The notes under the pieces: generated by a model
Seen by the model: only the letters and a program-made list of their open reading frames with translations
What the model was told of the DNA's origin: nothing
Databases searched by the model: none
Position numbers and translations under genes: made by a program
Shown: piece by piece, positions 17,128 through 24,397 of the stretch
Layout of the letters: every line of letters begins with the position of its first letter
Position numbering within the stretch: the first letter of the stretch is position 1
Origin: Alkalibacillus silvisoli
Lineage (GTDB): Bacteria > Bacillota > Bacilli > Bacillales > Alkalibacillaceae
Assembly: GCF_039521975.1 (NCBI RefSeq)
Contig: NZ_BAAACZ010000009.1
Span: forward strand, 310,001-374,000
Direction of reading: 5' to 3'
Length of the DNA stretch: 64,000 nt

Positions 17128-17943
17128 ATGAAAAAAGTTCGATTAGACACACTATTAGTGGAACAAGGATATTTTGATTCTAGAGAAAAAGCTAAACGTT
17201 CAATTATGGCAGGTTTAGTCTACACAGACCATGAACGCTTAGATAAACCCGGTGTTAAAGTCGATGAGACAATTAACATAATAGTCAAAGGAAAAGCTGT
17301 CCCATATGTAAGTAGGGGCGGCTTAAAGCTTGAGAAGGCAATTAAAAGCTTTGACATTAATTTTCACGACCAATTAATTGTTGATATTGGTTCTTCTACC
17401 GGAGGATTTACTGATTGTGCATTACAGCATGGTGCTAAAGCAAGCTATGCTATAGATGTTGGATATAATCAACTAGACTGGAAATTACGACAAGACGACC
17501 GTGTAAATGTAATGGAACGCACAAATTTTCGTTATGTCACGAAAGCTGATTTTGAACATGGTCTTCCATCCATTGCGGTGACAGATGTCTCATTCATATC
17601 GTTAAGATTGATCTTCCCTGTAATTAAGGAAATTGTTACAACAAATGCTGATATAGTTGCTTTAATTAAGCCGCAATTCGAGGCTGGTAGAGAACAAGTC
17701 GGTAAAAAAGGCATTGTTCGTGATCGTTCTGTACACAAACAGGTTGTTCTTAATTTATTGCAATTTTTCAAAGAAGAAGGCTTTGTCGTTGAAAACCTTG
17801 ACTATTCTCCCATAACAGGTGGGGATGGTAATATTGAATTTTTAGTTCATGCTAAATGGCTTAATGGTGAAGGGAAAGTTATGATGGAGGATCAGAGGAT
17901 AAATGATGTCATCGAACGAGCGCATCGTGATTTTAATAAGTAG
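17128..17943 (+). CDS. yqxC: TlyA family rRNA methyltransferase/hemolysin-like (YqxC)
   Basis: A 271-residue protein with an N-terminal S4 RNA-binding domain (about 1-60, RLDTLLVEQGYFDSREKAKR) and a FtsJ/RrmJ-type SAM methyltransferase domain (VDIGSSTGGFTDCALQHGA near residue 87). TlyA proteins 2'-O-methylate rRNA in mycobacteria; activity in bacilli is assumed by homology. The ATG at 17128 gives the normal N terminus; an upstream in-frame ATG lies within dxs. Position between dxs and argR is conserved in Bacillus. Confidence 0.92.
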   Translation: MKKVRLDTLLVEQGYFDSREKAKRSIMAGLVYTDHERLDKPGVKVDETINIIVKGKAVPYVSRGGLKLEKAIKSFDINFHDQLIVDIGSSTGGFTDCALQHGAKASYAIDVGYNQLDWKLRQDDRVNVMERTNFRYVTKADFEHGLPSIAVTDVSFISLRLIFPVIKEIVTTNADIVALIKPQFEAGREQVGKKGIVRDRSVHKQVVLNLLQFFKEEGFVVENLDYSPITGGDGNIEFLVHAKWLNGEGKVMMEDQRINDVIERAHRDFNK

Positions 17944-17964
17944 ATTAACTTAGAAGTTGGTGGA

Positions 17965-18417
17965 ATGGTGAAAAAAACACAACGTTTATTGAAAATTCGG
18001 GACTTAATTTACAAATTTGATATCGAAACTCAAGATGAACTTGTTCAAAAGTTTCACGATTTAGGTTACGATGTAACACAAGCAACGATCTCTCGCGATA
18101 TTAAAGAATTACAATTAGTCAAAGTTCCAACAAATAATGGAACATATAAATACAGTTTACCTGGTGATACGAAAGTGAACCCAACTGAGAAGTTACAAAG
18201 AACTTTATTAGAAAGCTTTGTTTCTATTGACCGTGCTGATCACTTTATTGTATTGAAAACAGTTCCAGGTAATGCTCAAGCTGTTGGAGTATTAATTGAT
18301 CAGTTAGACTGGGAAGATATTATGGGAAGCATTTGTGGTGATGATACTTGTTTAATTATTTGCCGAACACCTGTACATAGTGAAGAAGTGTATGGTGAAT
18401 TTATGAAAATGCTATAA
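17965..18417 (+). CDS. argR: arginine repressor ArgR/AhrC
   Basis: A 150-residue hexameric regulator of arginine synthesis and catabolism. The N-terminal winged helix contains DVTQATISRDIKELQLVKVP, the DNA-reading helix; the C-terminal oligomerisation and arginine-binding domain ends with GSICGDDTCLIICRT and the SEEVYGEFMKML helix. It is 8 nt ahead of recN territory and shares the conserved yqxC-ahrC-recN order. Confidence 0.96.
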   Translation: MVKKTQRLLKIRDLIYKFDIETQDELVQKFHDLGYDVTQATISRDIKELQLVKVPTNNGTYKYSLPGDTKVNPTEKLQRTLLESFVSIDRADHFIVLKTVPGNAQAVGVLIDQLDWEDIMGSICGDDTCLIICRTPVHSEEVYGEFMKML

Positions 18418-18434
18418 ATACTGAGGTGGCCATC

Positions 18435-20150
18435 GTGTTAGCACAAATATCCATTAAAAACTTTGCAATTATTGATGAAATATCATTGAACTTTAGTGAA
18501 GGATTAACTGTTTTAACTGGTGAAACCGGAGCAGGAAAATCAATTATTATTGATGCTATACAACTGTTAGCAGGTGCGCGTGCATCAGTAGACTTTGTTA
18601 GACATAATGCTGAAAAAGCATCAATTGAAGGATTATTTTTTATTGATGATACCAAACATAGTGCTTATTCAGTAATGGAGCAGTTTGACCTCCCACTAGA
18701 TAAAGAAGAAGGCAGTATCGTCATAGAACGACACATTACATCAAAAGGAAAAAGTATTTGTAAAGTTAATGGGAAGTTAATTACTCTAGCTGTATTAAAA
18801 GAGTTAGGCACTCAACTCATTGATATACATAGCCAACATGAGACACAATCACTCATGAACCCTGAACGTCATATTGAATTGTTGGATTTCTTTGAGCATG
18901 AAGAATTGGAACAGTCAAAGGAACATTACCATGAATTGTATAAGCATTTGTTATCACTAAAGAAAAGGTATGAAGAATTGTCTAATAATGAACAAGAAAT
19001 TGCACAAAGAATGGACTTATTAAAATTCCAATACAATGAGTTAAATGACTCTCAATTACAACCGGGTGAAGACGAACGATTAGAAGAAGAAAGAAGTCAT
19101 TTAATGAATTATGAGCGTATTTACGAAGGTTTGAATACGACTTATGAATCGTTATCTGCAGAAAATCATGCATTAGACTTCTTAGGCCATGCGATGAGCG
19201 CACTAGAGCAGTTAGAGGATGTCGACCATGACTTTGAAGAATTATCTAAGCAGTTAAAGTCCAATTATTATACGTTAGAGGAACTCTCGTTTGACATTCG
19301 TAATCGATTAGACCAATTAGAGTATCAGCCTAATCGATTAGATGAAATTGAAACCAGACTTTTTGAGATTAATCGTTTGAAACGAAAGTATGGAAAAGAG
19401 GTAGACGATTTAATTAAGCATATGGCTAAAATGGAAGAAGAGTTAGAACAACTCGAAAACAAAGATAGTCATCTACAATCACTTGAACATGAAATAAAAG
19501 AAGCAGAAAAAGATGCTTTAACTGAGGCTGATCATCTTCATAAATTAAGGACAAAAATTGCAGAAAAGCTAACTATCGCAATCCAACAAGAGCTTAAGGA
19601 TTTATATTTAGAAAAAGCTAAATTCGATGTGCAATTTAATACACAAGAAGGTCATATAAATTGGAAAAATCGTAATATTAAATTGTTGAAACAAGGATTA
19701 GACCTTATTCAATTTTTAATAACAACAAACCCTGGTGAACCGATGAAATCACTCCATAAAGTGGCTTCCGGTGGTGAAATATCAAGAATAATGTTAGCTA
19801 TTAAAAGCATATTTTCAAAACACCAAGGAATTACAAGTGTGATCTTTGATGAAGTTGATACAGGTGTAAGTGGGCGTATTGCTCAGGCTATCGCTAAAAA
19901 GATTCACCGCATCTCGCATGAGTCTCAAGTTCTTTGTATCACACATTTACCACAAGTAGCAGCTATGGCTGATCATCATTACTTAATTGAAAAAGACGTA
20001 TCTGGCCATACCAATACAACTGTTCAAAAACTCTCTGAAAAAGATTCAATTAATGAAGTTGGAAGAATGATTTCGGGTAATGAAGTAACTGAAACAACCT
20101 TTAAACATGCTCAAGAATTAATTGTACAAGCAGAAGAATTAAAAAGCTAA
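18435..20150 (+). CDS. recN: DNA repair protein RecN
   Basis: A 571-residue SMC-like ATPase that acts on DNA double-strand breaks. Walker A is GETGAGKS (residues 30-37), two long antiparallel coiled-coil arms span about residues 155-370, and the C-terminal part has KVASGGEISRIMLAIK (signature) and VIFDEVDTGVSG (Walker B). GTG 18435 was chosen over the in-frame GTG at 18426 because GAGGTGG then lies at proper distance and the N terminus MLAQISIKNFAII matches the family. A terminator overlaps the stop codon. Confidence 0.95.
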   Translation: MLAQISIKNFAIIDEISLNFSEGLTVLTGETGAGKSIIIDAIQLLAGARASVDFVRHNAEKASIEGLFFIDDTKHSAYSVMEQFDLPLDKEEGSIVIERHITSKGKSICKVNGKLITLAVLKELGTQLIDIHSQHETQSLMNPERHIELLDFFEHEELEQSKEHYHELYKHLLSLKKRYEELSNNEQEIAQRMDLLKFQYNELNDSQLQPGEDERLEEERSHLMNYERIYEGLNTTYESLSAENHALDFLGHAMSALEQLEDVDHDFEELSKQLKSNYYTLEELSFDIRNRLDQLEYQPNRLDEIETRLFEINRLKRKYGKEVDDLIKHMAKMEEELEQLENKDSHLQSLEHEIKEAEKDALTEADHLHKLRTKIAEKLTIAIQQELKDLYLEKAKFDVQFNTQEGHINWKNRNIKLLKQGLDLIQFLITTNPGEPMKSLHKVASGGEISRIMLAIKSIFSKHQGITSVIFDEVDTGVSGRIAQAIAKKIHRISHESQVLCITHLPQVAAMADHHYLIEKDVSGHTNTTVQKLSEKDSINEVGRMISGNEVTETTFKHAQELIVQAEELKS

Positions 20151-20181
20151 ACACGCCAGACTTTTGGTGTTTAGCTTTTTT
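20141..20181 (+). terminator. Rho-independent terminator after recN
   Basis: AAAAAGCTAAACAC pairs with GTGTTTAGCTTTTT around a 13-nt loop, ending in a T run. The stem begins within the last codons of recN. Confidence 0.85.
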
Positions 20182-20343
20182 AATATAGCTAGTTACTCCT
20201 GATTAACTTTATACAAAAAAACTTAATCTAATCAAGGAAATGATAAACTAAATTGCATTTACTTTTATCGTTTAAAAACACCCTAAAAAGCTCAAATTAA
20301 CGTTAAAGCTTCAATTATAAGAAGAAATGAGGAGTGTAACTTG

Positions 20344-21429
20344 ATGAACCATTCACGATTAGCATTAAAACTGATTCTCCTTGTTTCGTTTGTTCTTCCA
20401 TTCACTTTAACGTACCATGTTGCGGCTGAAACATTACAACCAGTCGAAGAAGTCATTCCAGGTGGGCAATCCATTGGTGTTAAGCTTCATACTTCTGGTG
20501 TAGTTGTTGTAGGATTCAGCCCCGTTTCTTCTGAGGATGGAGAGGTATCACCTGCTGAGGAGACAGGTGTTGAAATAGGCGATATTATTTTACAGATTAA
20601 TCAGCATAAAATAGAGGATATGCAAGCTTTTACGAAATTAATTCAAAAATATGAATCAGATGATACCCCAATCGAATTGTTAATTAAACGAGAAGAGCAC
20701 ATTTTCCCGTTAACCATAAAACCTGCCTCGGATGAACAGGAAGATGTGTATAAGTTAGGGATGTTTATTCGCGACGCAACAGCTGGTATTGGTACAATGA
20801 CTTTTTATGATCCTCAATCTAAGCGTTACGGCGCTTTAGGCCATGTTATTACTGACCAACAAACAAAAAAGCCTTTAGATATATATAACGGTAAAATTGT
20901 ACCGTCTAGAATAACTTCGATCAATAAAGGTGAAAGTGGTGCCCCAGGCGAGAAAAGAGCTCGATTCTCCATGGATGATCAAGGCTTAGGAACAATTCAA
21001 AAGAATACAGATTATGGTATTTTTGGTAAGTTAGAAGAAGATTCTATATTTTTAGATAACCACGTTGATCCTTTGCCAGTCGCACAACCTCACGAAGTTA
21101 AAGAGGGAGAAGCAACAATTTTGACAGTGGTTGAAGATGATACAGTAAAAGAATTTGAAATTGAAATTGTTAGTAGTGTACCTTCACAAAATCCTGAAAC
21201 AAAAGGGATGGTTATCCAAATTACAGATGAAGAATTATTAAATGCATCTGGTGGTATTGTACAAGGAATGAGTGGAAGCCCGATTATTCAAAATGGAAAG
21301 CTTATAGGTGCAGTTACGCATGTATTTTTAAATGATCCAACGAGTGGTTATGGTGTGCATATTGAGTGGATGCTAAATGAAGCAGGATTAAAAATAAAAG
21401 AAGATGACGACATGGAACAAGCTAGTTAA
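20344..21429 (+). CDS. spoIVB: SpoIVB serine peptidase (stage IV sporulation)
   Basis: A 361-residue SA-clan serine protease secreted from the forespore that signals pro-sigma-K processing in the mother cell. An N-terminal signal anchor (about residues 6-28) is followed by the conserved VIPGGQSIGVKLHTSGVVVV, a PDZ domain (about 55-125), and the peptidase domain with YGALGHVITD (catalytic His) and VQGMSGSPIIQNG (catalytic Ser). The C terminus NDPTSGYGVHIEWML is diagnostic. GAGGAG precedes; either the TTG at 20341 or the adjacent ATG could initiate, and the ATG was taken. It is shorter at the N terminus than B. subtilis SpoIVB. A sigma-F/G promoter could not be located with confidence. Confidence 0.95.
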   Translation: MNHSRLALKLILLVSFVLPFTLTYHVAAETLQPVEEVIPGGQSIGVKLHTSGVVVVGFSPVSSEDGEVSPAEETGVEIGDIILQINQHKIEDMQAFTKLIQKYESDDTPIELLIKREEHIFPLTIKPASDEQEDVYKLGMFIRDATAGIGTMTFYDPQSKRYGALGHVITDQQTKKPLDIYNGKIVPSRITSINKGESGAPGEKRARFSMDDQGLGTIQKNTDYGIFGKLEEDSIFLDNHVDPLPVAQPHEVKEGEATILTVVEDDTVKEFEIEIVSSVPSQNPETKGMVIQITDEELLNASGGIVQGMSGSPIIQNGKLIGAVTHVFLNDPTSGYGVHIEWMLNEAGLKIKEDDDMEQAS

Positions 21430-21432
21430 ATT

Positions 21433-21466
21433 AAAGCCCAGTACTTTATAAAGTATTGGGCTTTTT
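21433..21466 (+). terminator. Rho-independent terminator after spoIVB
   Basis: AAAGCCCAGTACTT pairs with AAGTATTGGGCTTT around a TATA loop, with a T run. It isolates spo0A from spoIVB. Confidence 0.9.
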
Positions 21467-21477
21467 GTTTGTGTACG

Positions 21478-21584
21478 TGTCGAATATTACAATTTGCTGT
21501 AGAACCTTTCGTATAAACGAATAAAAATGATAAATGATTAAAAATTTTAAGAATTTAAAAAGGAGTTTAATTGTATATGTCGAA
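21478..21584 (+). promoter_or_regulatory. spo0A control region: two 0A boxes and a sigma-H-type promoter
   Basis: The exact Spo0A recognition heptamer TGTCGAA occurs at 21478-21484 and again at 21578-21584, 100 bp apart. The second overlaps the -10 part of a sigma-H-like promoter (AAAGGAGTTT near 21559, then GTCGAAAT at 21579). B. subtilis spo0A also uses a sigma-H promoter with 0A boxes for autoregulation, so the arrangement is expected. Promoter assignment is by consensus. Confidence 0.6.
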
Positions 21585-21632
21585 ATGGTTAATTGTGGGT
21601 CAAGCGGACAATTATATTCAGGAGGGAATATT

Positions 21633-22412
21633 ATGGGAAAATTGAAGTTAGGAATTGCTGATGACAATCGAGAGTTAGTCTCAATGTTGGAGGATCATTT
21701 TTCTGAAGAGGAAGAAATGGAGGTCGTTGGAACGGCTTATAATGGAAATGACTGTTTAAATATGGTCCAAGAACAACAGCCAGATATTTTAATCTTAGAT
21801 ATTATTATGCCTCATATTGATGGTTTAGCAGTTTTAGAAAAGCTACGTGATATGTCATTGGATCAAACACCAAAAGTGATTATGTTAACAGCGTTTGGTC
21901 ATGAATCAGTGACGAAAAAAGCTGTAGAGTTAGGCGCTACATATTATATGTTGAAGCCTTTTGATTTAGATATGTTAAAAGACCAAGTGCTGATGGTTGC
22001 AGGTTCCAAGCAAGTCTCTCCAATACAACAAGGAATAGAAGGAAGAAAGCCACAGAAAGTTGACCTAGATGCCAATATTACTTCAATCATTCATGAAGTT
22101 GGAGTCCCAGCGCATATTAAAGGTTATTTATATTTAAGAGAAGCAATTTCTATGGTATATCATGATATTGAATTATTAGGATCTATAACGAAAGTACTAT
22201 ATCCAGATATTGCAAAAAAATATAATACAACAGCCTCCCGTGTTGAGCGAGCAATTCGCCACGCTATCGAAGTTGCTTGGAATCGTGGTAACATCGATTC
22301 ATTATCGGCAATTTTTGGATACACTGTAAGCGTTTCAAAAGCAAAACCAACAAATAGTGAATTTATTGCAATGATTGCTGATAAGCTACGTTTAGAGCAC
22401 AAAGTTAGTTAA
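21633..22412 (+). CDS. spo0A: sporulation master response regulator Spo0A
   Basis: A 259-residue response regulator. The receiver domain (1-125) has acidic pocket ADDNREL, phospho-acceptor D56 in LILDIIMPHIDG, the LTAFG threonine region and LKPFDLDML lysine. The C-terminal effector domain includes the recognition helix region TASRVERAIRHAIEVAWNRG. It receives phosphate from the phosphorelay and commits the cell to sporulation. ATG 21633 has GGAGGG 8 nt upstream; the open frame upstream is the promoter region. Together with spoIIIA and spoIVB it shows that the organism is an endospore former. Confidence 0.97.
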   Translation: MGKLKLGIADDNRELVSMLEDHFSEEEEMEVVGTAYNGNDCLNMVQEQQPDILILDIIMPHIDGLAVLEKLRDMSLDQTPKVIMLTAFGHESVTKKAVELGATYYMLKPFDLDMLKDQVLMVAGSKQVSPIQQGIEGRKPQKVDLDANITSIIHEVGVPAHIKGYLYLREAISMVYHDIELLGSITKVLYPDIAKKYNTTASRVERAIRHAIEVAWNRGNIDSLSAIFGYTVSVSKAKPTNSEFIAMIADKLRLEHKVS

Positions 22413-22434
22413 CTTTTGTTTTTGACAGTTAACG

Positions 22435-22473
22435 AAAATGACTGTGACTATTAGATGTCACGGTCATTTTTTT
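22435..22473 (+). terminator. Rho-independent terminator after spo0A
   Basis: AAAATGACTGTGAC pairs with GTCACGGTCATTTT around an 8-nt loop, followed by T residues. Confidence 0.88.
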
Positions 22474-22628
22474 GTTTTTATAAAAGCTCTATACACCTTT
22501 ATTGGCTAGAGTGTCCTTCTTAAAAGAGTTCATCATTTAAATAATTTTTGCGAGTTTCCCGCTTTTATTTTCTCTCTTTTATGTTAAAATAATGACTATT
22601 GAAAAAACATGATAATAGTGGTGATAAT

Positions 22629-23975
22629 ATGAAAGTAGCAAAATTTGGAGGAAGTTCTGTAGCTGATAGTTCGATGCTTGAACAAGTAGCGAGTATTATT
22701 GAATCAGATCAAGACCGTAAATTCATTGTCGTATCAGCACCTGGTAAGAGGTACGGTGAAGATGTGAAAGTAACTGACCTTTTTATCCAACTTGCTGAAC
22801 AATATGACAGTGGTCAAAATTACGAAGAAACTTTATTTAAGATTTCACAACGCTTTTTGTCTATTACTGAAGAGTTAGATTTATCAAAAGACATTGTCGG
22901 TCGAATTGAAAATGAATCTCGACGTTTATTAAGAGAAACAACAAATTCTTCACACCTTATGGATGCTTTAAAAGCAATGGGTGAAGATTCATTAGCTCGT
23001 ATTTTAAGCGCCTACCTTAATAAGAGAGGCACTAAAGCTACATACGTGAACCCGAAGGATGCAGGCGTTATTGTTAATTCGGAACCTTTAGGTGCTCAAA
23101 TTTTAGAGAAAAGCTATGAGAAAATTTATCAATTGAGAAACCGAGAAGGTGTTGTAGTGATTCCTGGCTTTTTTGGCTACACGGAATCAGGTGTTTTAAC
23201 AACTTTCCCACGTGGTGGTTCTGATATTTCTGGGTCAATTATTGCAGCAGGTGTTAAAGCTGATTTATATGAAAACTTTACAGATGTTAACTCTGTGTAT
23301 TGTGTCAACCCTAAAATTGTTGATAAACCTAAAGAAATTCATACATTGACTTATAAAGAAATGCGTGAATTATCTTATGCAGGCTTTTCAGTTTTCCATG
23401 ATGAAGCGCTAATTCCTGCATTTAAGAAAAATATTCCTGTCTGTATTAAAAATACAAAAGATCCAAATTGTAAAGGAACAATGATTGTAGCTAATAAAAA
23501 AGACAATGGACAACCTGTAGTGGGAATTGCTAGTGATGAAGGATTCTCATCAATTTATGTTAGTAAATATTTAATGAATAGAGAAATTGGGTTTGGTCAA
23601 AGATTATTAAGTATTTTGGTTGAAGAAAATATTTCATTTGAACATGCGCCCTCAGGGATTGATGATATGTCAGTCATTATCCGGACTGAAGATTTGAAGA
23701 GTGATAAAGAAGAGGTATTAATCAACCGCATTAAAAATGAATTGCAAGTTGATACAGTAGATATTATTCATGGCTTAGCGATGATTATGTTAGTGGGTGA
23801 AGGGATGAGTAATCGATTAACTGTAGCTTCGAAAGCAACGAAGGCTTTTGCAGAGGCAGATGTCAATATCGAAATGATCAACCAGGGCTCATCAGAAGTT
23901 TCGATGATGTTTGGAATTCATGAACATAATATAAAAGCAGCTGTTAAGTCATTATATAGAGAATTTTTTCACTAA
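22629..23975 (+). CDS. yclM: aspartate kinase (YclM/ThrD type)
   Basis: A 448-residue monofunctional aspartokinase phosphorylating aspartate for lysine, threonine and methionine synthesis. It has the amino acid kinase start MKVAKFGGSSVADSSM, VSAPGKRYGEDVKVTD, the catalytic FPRGGSDISGSI, and two C-terminal ACT domains ending in EMINQGSSEVSMMFGI. It matches B. subtilis YclM rather than LysC or DapG. It is not at this position in B. subtilis, so the gene has moved. ATG 22629 fits the conserved N terminus; the ribosome-binding site is weak. An extended -10 (TGTTAAAAT, 22582-22590) lies 38 nt upstream. No lysine riboswitch or T-box was seen. Confidence 0.93.
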   Translation: MKVAKFGGSSVADSSMLEQVASIIESDQDRKFIVVSAPGKRYGEDVKVTDLFIQLAEQYDSGQNYEETLFKISQRFLSITEELDLSKDIVGRIENESRRLLRETTNSSHLMDALKAMGEDSLARILSAYLNKRGTKATYVNPKDAGVIVNSEPLGAQILEKSYEKIYQLRNREGVVVIPGFFGYTESGVLTTFPRGGSDISGSIIAAGVKADLYENFTDVNSVYCVNPKIVDKPKEIHTLTYKEMRELSYAGFSVFHDEALIPAFKKNIPVCIKNTKDPNCKGTMIVANKKDNGQPVVGIASDEGFSSIYVSKYLMNREIGFGQRLLSILVEENISFEHAPSGIDDMSVIIRTEDLKSDKEEVLINRIKNELQVDTVDIIHGLAMIMLVGEGMSNRLTVASKATKAFAEADVNIEMINQGSSEVSMMFGIHEHNIKAAVKSLYREFFH

Positions 23976-24003
23976 ATAATCACGATTTAGATGCAATAAG
24001 CTT

Positions 24004-24032
24004 AAAAAAGCGAGCACAATGCTCGCTTTTTT
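24004..24032. terminator. bidirectional terminator between yclM and yqzF
   Basis: AAAAAAGCGAGC pairs with GCTCGCTTTTTT around a 5-nt loop. A and T runs on both sides allow it to serve yclM on the plus strand and yqzF on the minus strand. Confidence 0.88.
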
Positions 24033-24040
24033 GTTTTCGA

Positions 24041-24262
24041 TTATTTGGTTCGATTTCGCTTTCGATCTCGGTGCAATATAAATCCGCCGATGAACCCAAT
24101 TCCAATTATAATGAATATAACCCCAGCAAATAATTGGATTAATACATTATTGAAAAATATTGCAGCTGCCTCACCAAAGAAAGAATCCCTTATAAGCTTA
24201 ATCCCATAAGCCGCTAGAACCCCTGGTAACACCATTATTAATAAAGCAATTAACCTAATCAT
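24041..24262 (-). CDS. yqzF: DUF2627 small membrane protein (YqzF)
   Basis: A 73-residue protein with two hydrophobic helices (about residues 4-22 and 40-62) and the conserved ends MIRLIALLIMVLPG and GGFILHRDRKRN. It is the YqzF/DUF2627 family, which sits next to bkdR in Bacillus. AAGGAGAG precedes the ATG. Function is unknown. It is divergent from bkdR and the two share a 135-bp regulatory gap. Confidence 0.88.
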   Translation of the reverse strand: MIRLIALLIMVLPGVLAAYGIKLIRDSFFGEAAAIFFNNVLIQLFAGVIFIIIGIGFIGGFILHRDRKRNRTK

Positions 24263-24330
24263 ATATTTCTCTCCTTATTTACCCTTTGTAGTATACCAAA
24301 TTTATTCCGAATAAAAAATATGAAAAAAAC

Positions 24331-24359
24331 TTGCATATCTAAAACGCTTTCATTATGAT
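24331..24359 (+). promoter_or_regulatory. bkdR promoter with cre-like site in the spacer
   Basis: A good sigma-A promoter, TTGCAT (24331-24336) and TATGAT (24354-24359) with a 17-bp spacer. The spacer contains TAAAACGCTTTCA (24340-24352), on the minus strand TGAAAGCGTTTTA, close to the CcpA cre consensus TGWAANCGNTNWCA. A repressor there would block polymerase directly. AAAAACTTGCA occurs twice (24326 and 24368), flanking the promoter. No -24/-12 sigma-54 element was found. Confidence 0.6.
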
Positions 24360-24397
24360 GGAAGTATGCAAAAACTTGCAAATGTAGGTGTATAACT

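Noticed and set aside
22474..22628. Lysine riboswitch or T-box before the aspartokinase
   Set aside because: The gap is too short and no conserved T-box or L-box sequence was seen.
24331..24390. Sigma-54 promoter (-24/-12) before bkdR
   Set aside because: TTGCA elements are present twice but no GG at the correct 10-bp distance; a sigma-A promoter fits better.
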